Below are positions 53,553 through 63,064 of a stretch of 64,000 bases of DNA, in pieces (position 1 is the stretch's first letter; the number at the start of each line of letters is the position of its first letter). The position numbers and the translations under genes are program-made. Source of the stretch: Roseimaritima sediminicola (lineage in GTDB: Bacteria > Planctomycetota > Planctomycetia > Pirellulales > Pirellulaceae); assembly GCF_009618275.1 (NCBI RefSeq), contig NZ_WIAD01000031.1:1-64000 (forward strand), read 5' to 3'. The notes under the pieces are model-generated. The model made no database searches. It saw only the letters and a list, made by a program, of their open reading frames with translations, and was not told where the DNA came from.

Positions 53553-55532
53553 ATGAAGTTCCCCAGCCTGGTCGCGATTGCTGGCCTGCTTGTAATGGCC
53601 GTGGCGACTTCCGCAGCCGCCGACGATTGGCTCTCCCTGTACGGCGCGGCTCGCGGCGATGCCCGGCGGCTCTCCGGCAGTGCGCTGGCTGAACCGCTCG
53701 GTCCAGTCCAGTGGCAGGAGACCGAGGACGAGCGCCGCGAACAGTGTCGCGAAATGCTGGGCCTGTCACCGCTGCCCGAACGGACGCCGATGCAGGCGAC
53801 GGTGACCGGTACGCTGGACCGTGGCGATTATGTCGTCGAAAAGATCCACTTTCAAAGTTCGCCCGGCGCCTATGTCGCCGGCAATCTGTACCGGCCGGCC
53901 AAGGTCGAGGGTCCGCTGCCGGCAGTCCTCTACCTGTGTGGTCACAGCACGGGCAAGGTGAATCCTCCCTATCAACAGAATGCCAGGTGGTTCGGTCAAC
54001 ACGGCTACATCGCGTTGATTCTCGATCCGATTCAGGTCGGCGAATCCCAGGGGTTGCATCACGGTACTTATCGTGAAGGACGTTGGGACTGGCCCAGCCG
54101 TGGCTACACGCCGGCCGGAACCGAGGTCTGGAACGCCATGCGGGCACTGGACTATCTCGAAACCCGCGACGATGTCGATCCCGAGCGTTTCGGAGTGACG
54201 GGCCTCAGCGGTGGCGGCGTGATCTCGTGGTGCCTGGCCGCTGCCGATAAACGGATCCGCTGCGTCGCCCCGGTTTGCCAGTCGGGAAGCATCGAGCAGG
54301 CGGTGGTCGACCAAAGCGTGCAAGGCCACTGCGACTGCGCCTTCTGGATCAATTACTACCGCTGGGATTGGTCCAATCTGGGCGCCCTGATCGCTCCGCG
54401 CCCCTTGCTGATCGCCTCCGGTTCCGAAGATGTCCTCTGGCGGCCCAGCGGTTACCTGCACGTCGCCGAACGGATCCGGCGTCAATACGGCGCGCTCGAC
54501 GCTGTGGAGAATTTTCAGGTCGTCGAAGACCTCTCCCGGCATGGCTACACGCCCAAACTGCGGTTGGCCGTGTTCAGCTGGTTCGACAAGCACCTCAAGG
54601 GTGACGACACGCCGGCGACCGAAGACATCACCGACTACGTCGAACCGGCTCGCAACCTGCTGGTCTTCGATGGCCAGTTGCCCGAGGACGACACGATGAG
54701 CGAGATCGACAAGACGCTGGTCGTCCGCTCACGCCTGCCCGAGTTGACCGATAAAGCCAGTTGGGAGAAGCACCAACAGGAGGCGCTCGAGCGTTTGCGG
54801 GCCACGACGTTCCGCAACACCGTCCAACCGCCGCGGTACAGCGACTTTCGCACCGCCGGCCGCGATCGTTCCGAGGGCCAGTACGGCACGCACGAGTTCG
54901 CCCACGCCGACGGCATCAAGCTGTCGGTCAAGACGCGCCGCGATGTCCGCGCCCAAGCGGCCAATCCGACCCTGGTTTTTGCCGTTCCCAGCAGCGTGGA
55001 CAAAACGTTCGCCGGCGGCGGAACGGCTCGCCCGCGGATGGGTAACCAGGTGACGACCGCCGCGGTGCTGGTACGAAACAGCGGTCCGACGTCGGTCGGT
55101 GAGGGTTACCTGTGGACGGTCCGCCGGACCCTGCCGCTACTGGGACACACTCTGCCGGAACGACAGGTCAGCGATTTGCTTTCGGGCGTCGCCGTGATGC
55201 GACGGCAGCCCACGACCGGACCGATCTCGCTGTACGGCGAAGGCGACGCGGCCGTGTTGGCGATCTACGCCGCCCTGCTGGATCCGGAGGTCGAGCAGAT
55301 CGTGATCGCCGATCCGCCGACCACCCACGAGGACCCGGCGACGCCCGAGTTCCTGGGCGTCCTGCGGGTCGGCGATCTACCGCATAACCTGGCGCTGCTG
55401 TTCCCCCGCCCGATCACCTTTGTGGGAGAGGTTCCGCAGGAATTCCAGTGGACGCGAAAGGTTTATCAGCGGTTCGGTGCCGGCGATCGTTTCCGGGTCG
55501 TCGATCGCCCCCGCGATTGGCAACCGCAATAA
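53553..55532 (+). CDS. Secreted acetyl-xylan-esterase-like alpha/beta hydrolase
   Basis: A 659-residue exported protein (signal peptide ending ATSAAADD). The hydrolase core has LPAVLYLCGHSTGK, nucleophile elbow GLSGGGVISW, APRPLLIASGSEDVLW (Asp region) and LSRHGYTPKL (likely His). About 230 further residues of unclear fold follow, including GEGDAAVLAIYAALLDPEVE, which looks like a second, inactive hydrolase half. Relatives deacetylate polysaccharides. ATG at 53553 with GAGG upstream. Probably co-transcribed with the preceding oxidoreductase. Confidence 0.85.
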   Translation: MKFPSLVAIAGLLVMAVATSAAADDWLSLYGAARGDARRLSGSALAEPLGPVQWQETEDERREQCREMLGLSPLPERTPMQATVTGTLDRGDYVVEKIHFQSSPGAYVAGNLYRPAKVEGPLPAVLYLCGHSTGKVNPPYQQNARWFGQHGYIALILDPIQVGESQGLHHGTYREGRWDWPSRGYTPAGTEVWNAMRALDYLETRDDVDPERFGVTGLSGGGVISWCLAAADKRIRCVAPVCQSGSIEQAVVDQSVQGHCDCAFWINYYRWDWSNLGALIAPRPLLIASGSEDVLWRPSGYLHVAERIRRQYGALDAVENFQVVEDLSRHGYTPKLRLAVFSWFDKHLKGDDTPATEDITDYVEPARNLLVFDGQLPEDDTMSEIDKTLVVRSRLPELTDKASWEKHQQEALERLRATTFRNTVQPPRYSDFRTAGRDRSEGQYGTHEFAHADGIKLSVKTRRDVRAQAANPTLVFAVPSSVDKTFAGGGTARPRMGNQVTTAAVLVRNSGPTSVGEGYLWTVRRTLPLLGHTLPERQVSDLLSGVAVMRRQPTTGPISLYGEGDAAVLAIYAALLDPEVEQIVIADPPTTHEDPATPEFLGVLRVGDLPHNLALLFPRPITFVGEVPQEFQWTRKVYQRFGAGDRFRVVDRPRDWQPQ

Positions 55533-55635
55533 TCGTGAGCGTCGTGCTTGCGATTTTGCCCCGAAACAAATGCAAACGGGTCGTGGGGTGGCACGGCATG
55601 TGCACGTTGGCAGCTCCTTTCTGGATACTGCGCCG

Positions 55636-56448
55636 ATGAGCAATGCCGAAGATTCGCCGGACGAGCACGCCGTCACGCCCCACGATGGCGGCCGCGCAAC
55701 GCTTCACCAAATTCACGAGACCGTGCGGCAGGAAGGCGATCACGAACTGCAGCGCAGCTCGTCCGCCCTCGCATGGTCTGGTCTCGCCGCGGGACTGGCG
55801 ATGGGCTTTTCCTTGATCGCCGAGGGGTTGCTGCATCACGCCCTACCCAAGCAGTCGTGGAGCGGCGCGGTCAGCAACTTTGGCTACAGCCTGGGATTCG
55901 TGATCGTGATTCTCGGACGCCAGCAGCTGTTCACCGAAAATACGATCACCGTGGTGATTCCCTTTCTGCACAACAAGTCCTGGCAGCGGTTCGTGAATCT
56001 GGCGCGCGTGTGGGGCATCGTTCTGACGACGAATCTGATCGGTGGGCTGGCGATCGCCCTGTGTTTGGCTCATACCTCGCTGTTCGACCCGCCCGTACGT
56101 GAATCCTTTCTGAAGATCGGCAAACAGGCTCTCGCCCCGGCGGCCGGGACCGTTTTGTTGCGAGGCGTGATGGCAGGTTGGTTGATTGCGCTGCTCGTGT
56201 GGCTGCTGCCCGCGGCGCAATCGGCTCGACTATGGGTGATCATGTTGATCGCCTACGTCGTGGGCTTGGCTCACCTGGCCCACGTGATCGCCGGATCGGT
56301 CGAAGTTTTCTACGTCGCCGCCGCCGGAGAGCGCGGCTGGGGTGAGGTCCTCCTCGGCTACGTCGCTCCCGCGCTGGCAGGAAACATTGTGGGAGGTGTC
56401 GTGCTGGCGGCCCTGATCAACCACGGTCAATTCCATGCCAACCGCTAG
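55636..56448 (+). CDS. Formate/nitrite transporter (FNT) family channel
   Basis: A 270-residue membrane protein with about six helices in the FNT fold: WSGLAAGLAMGFSLIAEGLL, FGYSLGFVIVILGRQQLFTENT, then VWGIVLTTNLIGGLAIAL and the VMAGWLIALLVWLLPAA and HVIAGSVEVFYV helices. The layout is closest to the YfdC-like branch, whose substrate is less clear than FocA or NirC. ATG at 55636; the longer frame upstream overlaps no motif. Confidence 0.9.
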   Translation: MSNAEDSPDEHAVTPHDGGRATLHQIHETVRQEGDHELQRSSSALAWSGLAAGLAMGFSLIAEGLLHHALPKQSWSGAVSNFGYSLGFVIVILGRQQLFTENTITVVIPFLHNKSWQRFVNLARVWGIVLTTNLIGGLAIALCLAHTSLFDPPVRESFLKIGKQALAPAAGTVLLRGVMAGWLIALLVWLLPAAQSARLWVIMLIAYVVGLAHLAHVIAGSVEVFYVAAAGERGWGEVLLGYVAPALAGNIVGGVVLAALINHGQFHANR

Positions 56449-56454
56449 CGAAGC

Positions 56455-56530
56455 GTGATCGTTTGCCTTGGTACTGTGTTTGGCCATCGCGGCCGATCCG
56501 GGCCAGGCGGTGACCGACTCCGTCGCGTGT
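56455..56530 (+). pseudogene. Possible remnant of a PASTA-like gene signal-peptide region
   Basis: With one frameshift, this stretch reads VIVC / LVLCLAIAADPGQAVTD, closely matching the start of the small PASTA gene at 33974 (VIACLVLLSAIAADPG). The nucleotide match covers about 60 bp (GTGATCGTTTGCCTT, GGCCATCGCGGCCGATCC). No downstream PASTA sequence follows. Convergent composition is possible, so this is tentative. Confidence 0.4.
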
Positions 56531-56609
56531 GTGTATCTTGCCGCTGCGAATTGGAGTACGATCGGGGTTCGGTAATCAACACCATTCTTGGGCAGATCGA
56601 GGTGCTGTG

Positions 56610-57455
56610 ATGTTTCTACGCTGGTTGGCTGTGGGCTGCATATGCTTGATCGTTTCGGTTGGCACGTCGCAAGATGCGACCGAAGCGGAAGACAATCCGA
56701 AAGAGTCCTCCGGTTTGGTCGATCGACTATTCGAGATGGCCGAGCACGACAGTGTCCAAGAAGTCCGCCGGATAGCACTCGGCGCGTGCGCGACGATGCC
56801 GGATCAGCAATCACGCTTCGCCGCGACCATCGATCGAATGCTGGATTCATCGGACCGAGCAACGCGGTTCGACGCCGTGTTGCACCTGGACAGCGTCGAC
56901 CTGCCTGCCGAGCGCGAGGTGGCGGCAGCGATTCGTCACTTGCGGGACCTGTATGCCGAAGGGAAAACCCTTTTCCGGGAACCCGACGTCCTACCCGCCT
57001 TGCGAGCGCATCCCGAGGTGGCACTCGGGATGATTGTCGAGCACCTGCAAAACGACGGTGACTTTCCCTTGCTGTATTGGGACTTGGCGGACAAGTGCGG
57101 ATTGGATGTCGAGGAGTATCCGTCCCTGCTGGTCAAGTACTCGCAGTCGCAGGACGCGGAGGTCCGGCAGCGCGTGGCACGATTAATTTCACAACGCTTG
57201 CAGGTAAAACAAGCGAGACGCAAGCGGGCAAACGAACAGCGGTCAGCCGAAGGAAATGGCGGGACAATCCCCGAGAGGTACTACGACTATGCAAAACGCG
57301 TTATCGCCCGCTACGACCGAGACGACTCGGGCAGTTTGCAGGCCGCCGAATGGGAGACAATGCTGATCAGTCCGGTGCCGGCGGACGCCAATCACGATGG
57401 CGAAATCACCGCCCGGGAGTACGCCGATTACCTGATCAAGAGGTCAAATCGCTAA
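56610..57455 (+). CDS. Secreted protein with two EF-hand-like calcium loops
   Basis: A 281-residue protein with a signal peptide (MFLRWLAVGCICLIVSVGTSQ). The middle is helical and HEAT-like in feel (VRRIALGACATMP, RATRFDAVLHLDS, VRQRVARLISQRL). Two EF-hand loops end it: DRDDSGSLQAAEW and DANHDGEITAREY. Calcium binding is likely; function unknown. ATG at 56610 after ATCGAGG. Confidence 0.8.
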   Translation: MFLRWLAVGCICLIVSVGTSQDATEAEDNPKESSGLVDRLFEMAEHDSVQEVRRIALGACATMPDQQSRFAATIDRMLDSSDRATRFDAVLHLDSVDLPAEREVAAAIRHLRDLYAEGKTLFREPDVLPALRAHPEVALGMIVEHLQNDGDFPLLYWDLADKCGLDVEEYPSLLVKYSQSQDAEVRQRVARLISQRLQVKQARRKRANEQRSAEGNGGTIPERYYDYAKRVIARYDRDDSGSLQAAEWETMLISPVPADANHDGEITAREYADYLIKRSNR

Positions 57456-57562
57456 ACCATCAAACCTTCAAACCATCCTGATGCGTCGAATGTTGCGGCT
57501 CCCCACCCGGCCACGCCGAATCGAGCTCTGCGTCTAAGCGTCCAGCCAAACCCTTGAAACGA

Positions 57563-59311
57563 ATGATGACTGAACGCCCGATTGTGGGTATTGACCTGGG
57601 GACAACCCATTCCCTGTGCGCGGTGTTTCGCGACGGCCAACCGGAATTGATTCCCAATGCCCTAGCGCACACGCTGACGCCCTCGGTGGTCGGCGTACTG
57701 CCCGATGGCCACATCGTTGTCGGGCAGGCCGCTCGTGAATTACAGGTCGCCCACCCGGATCGCGCGGTTGCCTGTTTCAAACGGTGGATGGGAACCGAGC
57801 GGCGAGTGGAGATTGGCGGGCAGTCGTTCGACAGCCAGGAATTGTCCAGTTTGGTTTTGCGGTCGCTGCGCGAAGACGCCGAAAACTATTTGGACACCGC
57901 CGTGGTCGATGCCGTCATTACCGTGCCCGCGTACTTCAACGACCATCAACGCAAAGCGACGAAGTTGGCCGGCCGCATGGCGGGACTGAACGTGCGGCGG
58001 ATCATCAACGAACCCACCGCCGCGGCCCTCACGTACGGCTTTCATGATCGTCAAGCTGAGAAAAAGCTGATCGTCATCGACCTGGGCGGTGGCACCTTCG
58101 ACGTGACGGTGATGGATGTTTTCGAAGGCGCGCTGGAAATCGTTTCCACGGCCGGAGAAACGCAGCTCGGCGGCGAAGATTTCACCACGCGGTTGATGGC
58201 CCAAGTGCTGAAGACGCAGTCACGGCAGCTGGAAAACTGCGAGATGCAACACCCCCTGTTCGTGTCGCGGCTGAGAGAGAAGTGCGAAGCGGCCAAACGA
58301 GCACTGGGCCGACAAACCTCGACCTCGGTCGCTATCCCGGAAGACGACGGACGGTTCCGCGATCCCGCCCCCACGATCACCATCTCCCGGGAGGACGCCG
58401 GGCAATGGTTTCAGCCGTTGGTCCAGCGGCTGGCCCGACCGATATCGCGTGCTTTACGAGACGCGCGTTTGGAAGCGGCCGAGATCACAGAGGTCATCCT
58501 GGTGGGTGGCGCGACGAGGGACCGGACGGTTCGAGAGTTTGTCAGCCAGTTTTTCGACTGCCAGCCGCACGCTACCGTGAACCCCGACGAAGTGGTTGCC
58601 TTGGGCGCAGCCGTTCAAGCGGCTTTGATCACCGATGATCGCGCCGTGGAAGACATGGTGATGACCGACGTCTGTCCGTTTACGTTGGGCGTCCAGGTCG
58701 TCAAACAATTTGGCAACAAAGAAGTCCCCGGTTACTACCTGCCGGTCATCCATCGCAACACCACCATTCCCGTCTCCCGCGAAGAGGTGGTGGCCACCAC
58801 GCGAGCCAACCAACGCGAGGTGGAGGTGCAGATCTATCAAGGCGAATCTCGCAAAGTCAGTGACAATCTTCGCCTGGGAGCATTGTCGGTCCCCGACATA
58901 CCCGCCGGTCCTGCCGGACAACCCGTCCATATCCGCTTCACCTACGACCTGAACGGCATCTTGGAGGTCGAAGCTTACTTGCCCCAGACCGGCAAGAAAT
59001 TCAATACCGTTTTGACCAACCATGTGGAGGGACTGTCGCCGCAAGAACTCTCGTCAGCTCTCGTCCGTATGCAGCAAATCAAGTTTTATCCGCGCGACAA
59101 CGTGCGACATCAGCGACTGTTGCGGTTTGCCGAAAAAGCGATCGGCGAAGTCAGTCCGTTTCAGCGCGACGAATTGGAGGCCGCCGTGGATGGTTTCGAA
59201 CATGCGATGGAAGCGGGCGATCGGGAGCTGTTCGAGCAGATGCGGGAAAGCTTGCTGTTGACCTTGTCGGCCCTGGGACTACCGATGCAGGACGTTGATG
59301 ATGAACGATGA
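57563..59311 (+). CDS. hscC: HscC-like Hsp70 chaperone
   Basis: About 582 residues, shorter than DnaK (about 640) and lacking the disordered C-terminal tail, as in HscC. ATPase motifs: [36 protein letters not shown] and [17 protein letters not shown]; substrate domain follows ([21 protein letters not shown]). The next two genes overlap or abut it and encode membrane-linked partners, one with a J-like domain, as E. coli hscC sits beside djlB and djlC. Start is ATG at 57563 or 57566; the ribosome site is weak. A TTG at 57554 is also in frame. Confidence 0.9.
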   Translation: MMTERPIVGIDLGTTHSLCAVFRDGQPELIPNALAHTLTPSVVGVLPDGHIVVGQAARELQVAHPDRAVACFKRWMGTERRVEIGGQSFDSQELSSLVLRSLREDAENYLDTAVVDAVITVPAYFNDHQRKATKLAGRMAGLNVRRIINEPTAAALTYGFHDRQAEKKLIVIDLGGGTFDVTVMDVFEGALEIVSTAGETQLGGEDFTTRLMAQVLKTQSRQLENCEMQHPLFVSRLREKCEAAKRALGRQTSTSVAIPEDDGRFRDPAPTITISREDAGQWFQPLVQRLARPISRALRDARLEAAEITEVILVGGATRDRTVREFVSQFFDCQPHATVNPDEVVALGAAVQAALITDDRAVEDMVMTDVCPFTLGVQVVKQFGNKEVPGYYLPVIHRNTTIPVSREEVVATTRANQREVEVQIYQGESRKVSDNLRLGALSVPDIPAGPAGQPVHIRFTYDLNGILEVEAYLPQTGKKFNTVLTNHVEGLSPQELSSALVRMQQIKFYPRDNVRHQRLLRFAEKAIGEVSPFQRDELEAAVDGFEHAMEAGDRELFEQMRESLLLTLSALGLPMQDVDDER

Positions 59312-60020
59312 TGTCCCCGAAGGTACGCCGACGGAAACCGACGACGACCGCCAGTACCTGCAGACGATGCTCAGGATGCAGCCGACGGTCGAGGCGGATG
59401 CGATGTTGGTACGCCGCAGGCAGTATCTGGCCTCGCGAGCTCTGGCAGATGACGAAGTCCTCGCAGTGCAGCTGGACGACCAATCGCTGCGGCCGCAGAT
59501 GTTGCAAGCCCTGGCCGAGATTCGGCACCATTTTTGGACCCTGCCCGCGTATCAGATGCACCAGGATTTGAAGCAGCTGGCCACGGCTCGCCATCCGGAA
59601 GTGGCTGCCGGGGCAGGGCGGTTGATCGCCGTGTCCGAACAACGCGAAGCTTTCGCTCGATTAGCGCAGGACGAAGCGGTGCACCCCGCCTTTGCCGAAT
59701 CGCTGCAGAAGATCGTCGTCGCCACGCCGGCCCAAGCCAATCGCCTGCGTGAGCGACAGTTCGGATTCATCCGTCCCAGTCGCAATCCGCAATACCTGCA
59801 GGCCCAACAAGCCATTCAAGCTTCCATCCGACGATTGATGCAGGCATACCCCGGAATCTATGCGTTGGAACAAACTTGGCTGAATGAATTGGTGAACTAC
59901 GACCCCCAGTGGGATATCGTTCGCGATGGCGAGAACAATGGATTCGATACGATCGCCGGGTTGATCGTACTGGCTGTGCTTCCCGTCTGTGCGTTCGTGG
60001 TCTGGGCGATTTTGTTCTGA
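59298..60020 (+). CDS. Membrane-tailed unknown protein of the HscC module
   Basis: About 240 residues: a helical soluble part ([51 protein letters not shown]) and one C-terminal helix, [19 protein letters not shown], that would anchor it in the membrane as a tail. No family recognised. The start overlaps the end of the Hsp70 gene by about 14 bp, and the J-like gene follows within 25 bp, so it is almost certainly part of the same transcript and probably works with the chaperone. Confidence 0.8.
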   Translation: MMNDDVPEGTPTETDDDRQYLQTMLRMQPTVEADAMLVRRRQYLASRALADDEVLAVQLDDQSLRPQMLQALAEIRHHFWTLPAYQMHQDLKQLATARHPEVAAGAGRLIAVSEQREAFARLAQDEAVHPAFAESLQKIVVATPAQANRLRERQFGFIRPSRNPQYLQAQQAIQASIRRLMQAYPGIYALEQTWLNELVNYDPQWDIVRDGENNGFDTIAGLIVLAVLPVCAFVVWAILF

Positions 60021-60044
60021 GTTACTCTGCGTGTGACACCTGCT

Positions 60045-61739
60045 ATGAACGCCCCCAACAATCCGAATCCACCGGCCGAGCCCGCCTGGCAGCGTTTGCC
60101 ACACGACCCGCTGGGCTTTTTCGATTTATCGGCCGAGGACGATATACGCTCGTTGAAACGCGCCTACAACCGACTGCTGCGGCGTTACAAGCCGGAGAAG
60201 TTCCCGGCCGAGTTCCAACGGATTCGTGAAGCCTACGAGCAGCTCAGCGAGCAAATGCGGTACGGCGTATCGGACTCCGCCTCGGCGGCGGCTTCGATCA
60301 GGCGAGATCACTCACGCAGCGAAGCCGAAGCTTTCGCGTTGCCGACCAACGCTCCCGCCGACGCTTCGGAGCACCTGGACGGCGAGCGCGATTTGCTGGA
60401 GCAGATCCCGCAGGATGAAGAATCCTTGGTGCAGTGGCAGGCCCGCCTGTTGAACAAGGACCGCCGATCGCCGCGAGACGATCTGGCTCTCGCGGTGCTT
60501 TCGGACATCTTGCCCGCCTCGCCCTCGCGCGACGCCGACCAACGCTCGTTCATCGACTGGGTGTTGGAATCGCTGGACCGTCACCGTGATGAGCCGGGAT
60601 TCTGCGAGTTGCTGAGGGAGTACTTGGCCGGGGATCTGGAGGGCGAAGAGCGTTCGCGGTTGTTGATCAAAGCGGCAGGCGTGTTGTCACCGAATCGGTT
60701 TTATCTGCTGACCGAACGCGCCTGGGATCGGCTGCTGCAACAGCTTCCCTTCGAACAGTTCAAACACACTTTGGCCAGTTGCCAGACGACCCAAGGGCTC
60801 GCTACCACAGACCGACTGGTGTTCTACGTGCACCTGTTGCGAAGAGCTGTCTGGAAAGCTGATGAGGACTGGATCGAGGACATCCGCGCCGAACTGGAAG
60901 ACAGCTACTTCCAACTGCCTCGCTGGACCCAGCACGAGATGGAATGCCTGGATGCATTGATTACCTATCAACGAACACGAAGCCGCTTTGCCGAGCTATC
61001 TGAAACGGCGAAGAAGATCGATCAAGCCATCGTAACCTTCTACAGCGCGGCGGAATCGGAAGGCGATTGGGCGGTGTTGGAATGTCAGTATGCGATCGCC
61101 GAACGAGGACTGTTCTTGGCCCAGGACTTTCCCCTGGAAGACGACCTCCAAGACATCCGCGAGAACCTCTTGCTGGTTTGGCAAACGATCACCAATGAAG
61201 TCGAAGACCGATTGGGAGTCGAATCGTTGGAAGTCCAGCCTGCAGAGCTGACCGAACCGGTCCAACAACTGATGGTGCGGATGCAAAAGCGAGCCAGCAA
61301 GACCACGCAGTATTCCTTCGGCAATATGATGCTGCACGCCGGGCTCGGTGTGGCGGTGGTCGCTTTGGTGGCGGCGGTCAGTTTACTGATTCGCAGCGTC
61401 ATGGATTTCATCAACGTCGGGATCGTCGCCGGGATGATTGATTTGGTGCTGTCGGTGGTGGCCCTGTTCGTCGGCGTAATCGGAGGGCTGATCCTGATCC
61501 TCATCGGCGGCCAGCGCGTGAAACTGCAGTACCGCGACGTACGCCTGGAGTTGTTGCATCTGTTTCGCATCCAGCCGCTGACCGTGTCGCAAATGGTTAC
61601 GGTAATCGAATCCACCGAAGGCACCACTCACGACGACCAATCGATCAGTGGCACGGCCGTCGTTGCCGAAGGAATGGCTGATGATCTGGCCACAAATCTT
61701 TTCTCCGGATCCCTGCGAACGCTCGCCGCGGCAGGGTAG
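60045..61739 (+). CDS. Membrane-anchored J-domain-like protein (KPE in place of HPD)
   Basis: A 564-residue protein. Residues about 21-70 form a J-domain-like hairpin: DPLGFFDLS, DIRSLKRAYNRLLRRYKPEKFP, FQRIREAYEQLSE. The canonical HPD that stimulates Hsp70 reads KPE here. A long helical region follows (about 90-410), and then two close hydrophobic helices (LGVAVVALVAAVSLLIRSV and IDLVLSVVALFVGVIGGLILILI) near 430-490, with a cytoplasmic tail. Likely the dedicated co-chaperone of the Hsp70 encoded two genes upstream. ATG at 60045 preferred to GTG at 60033. Confidence 0.85.
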   Translation: MNAPNNPNPPAEPAWQRLPHDPLGFFDLSAEDDIRSLKRAYNRLLRRYKPEKFPAEFQRIREAYEQLSEQMRYGVSDSASAAASIRRDHSRSEAEAFALPTNAPADASEHLDGERDLLEQIPQDEESLVQWQARLLNKDRRSPRDDLALAVLSDILPASPSRDADQRSFIDWVLESLDRHRDEPGFCELLREYLAGDLEGEERSRLLIKAAGVLSPNRFYLLTERAWDRLLQQLPFEQFKHTLASCQTTQGLATTDRLVFYVHLLRRAVWKADEDWIEDIRAELEDSYFQLPRWTQHEMECLDALITYQRTRSRFAELSETAKKIDQAIVTFYSAAESEGDWAVLECQYAIAERGLFLAQDFPLEDDLQDIRENLLLVWQTITNEVEDRLGVESLEVQPAELTEPVQQLMVRMQKRASKTTQYSFGNMMLHAGLGVAVVALVAAVSLLIRSVMDFINVGIVAGMIDLVLSVVALFVGVIGGLILILIGGQRVKLQYRDVRLELLHLFRIQPLTVSQMVTVIESTEGTTHDDQSISGTAVVAEGMADDLATNLFSGSLRTLAAAG

Positions 61740-61777
61740 GCGGCATTGCACTTGGGCTGAACCCACGAGAATCCCGA

Positions 61778-62917
61778 ATGGACCGATTTTTTGTTGTGCT
61801 CTTCGTCTGGATTCCTATTCATATCGCCTCGGCCCAAAGTGCGTTAACGCCTAAAGAAGTCGTTGCCAGAATCGTTGAGTCCCGCGAGAAGCTTTATGCC
61901 GGTGATGTGGTTATCCGTGGGATCGAACGCAGGGCGTTCCCGAACCAGCCGAACCCGGTAAGGTCCACGCGGCAAATCTTCGAGCGGCAGCTATTTGATC
62001 TTCCAAGGGAGCGGCTTTGGCATGAGCAACGAAAAGGTGCTCTGACAACTGAAGCGGATCCGGACGCACCTCATGAGGTAAGGCTTTTTGGTGCCGAGGG
62101 GTATTACCAGTGCAGTGTCTACGCCAAGCACATCAACGTATTCCGGCCGGCTTTGCCTGTCGATTTTTGGGATTGCCGAGCATTCGGTATTTGCACTTTT
62201 GGTGATCTAAACAGTTTCGCGCGTTTCGAAGAGCACGTCGGAAATTTTGAAGCAGCGATTGCCGGTTCACTGGCAAAGGTTGAGAGCACTGATGCGGATG
62301 GAATAATCGTCCTTGTCGTGGATTCGCCGAAATCCTCGCAAAAGCCGGGCGACATAAATAGAAGGACGCGATATTGGGTTGATACGAATCAGGATTTCGT
62401 CGTGGTTCGTATGGAGCAGCAATACAAGAGCCAGTCGTCTCAGAAAGGAACTGGCGATGCGGTTTGGATGCCTCCAACTACGAAGTCTGCGACGGAATGG
62501 ACATTTGTCAATCACGTATGGGTGCCTAAGTCAACGAACGTAAGTTTTCGACTTAATGAGGAGGGTAACACAGTACTCTCGGTCCAATTCGAACTGGCAT
62601 TCGACTGGCACGCGGTGAATCAAGTTTTCGATGAGTCGAACTACAGCTTGGCGAAACTTGATGTGCCCGAGGGATCGCATTATATCCTTGACATGCAGCG
62701 GGACCCCGCCAATCCCCTTGTCGTTCAGCATCCAAATATTTCTAACGCCGAAGTTTTGGAGAAGTTTGCGAAGGCCTCGAGAGATATGCAGTCTTCAGAG
62801 CCTCAGCTCGAGACGCGCACACCTCTGCATTGGATCCTGATGGCGACCCCGCTTGTGCTTTTCGCGTTGTGGTTAGTGCTTCGTTATCGTGAGCACCCGA
62901 GCAGGAAACATTTGTAG
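61778..62917 (+). CDS. Exported protein with C-terminal membrane helix, unknown function
   Basis: A 379-residue protein: signal peptide (MDRFFVVLFVWIPIHIASAQ), a large extracytoplasmic region of beta-rich character (DVVIRGIERRAFPNQPNPV, RYWVDTNQDFVVVRMEQQYK, WTFVNHVWVPKSTNVSF), and a C-terminal helix (LHWILMATPLVLFALWLVLRY) with a basic tail. The central part resembles LolA-like or secreted lipoprotein-carrier folds in pattern only. Codon and base use look less GC-rich than its neighbours, so it may be a recent arrival. It starts about 40 bp after the J-like gene. Confidence 0.75.
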   Translation: MDRFFVVLFVWIPIHIASAQSALTPKEVVARIVESREKLYAGDVVIRGIERRAFPNQPNPVRSTRQIFERQLFDLPRERLWHEQRKGALTTEADPDAPHEVRLFGAEGYYQCSVYAKHINVFRPALPVDFWDCRAFGICTFGDLNSFARFEEHVGNFEAAIAGSLAKVESTDADGIIVLVVDSPKSSQKPGDINRRTRYWVDTNQDFVVVRMEQQYKSQSSQKGTGDAVWMPPTTKSATEWTFVNHVWVPKSTNVSFRLNEEGNTVLSVQFELAFDWHAVNQVFDESNYSLAKLDVPEGSHYILDMQRDPANPLVVQHPNISNAEVLEKFAKASRDMQSSEPQLETRTPLHWILMATPLVLFALWLVLRYREHPSRKHL

Positions 62918-63064
62918 CCACCTGGAAGCCTTCGCCGGGGTCAGGCCTTGTGTTCGGTGTTCAGGTGGAGTTGCCAAGGACTATCGTCGGCAAAGCCCGG
63001 CCGTCATGTCACGGCTTGCTTTGGCGCTATGAAAGACGGCGTAGTCGGTCAGGTTCAGTCTGGG

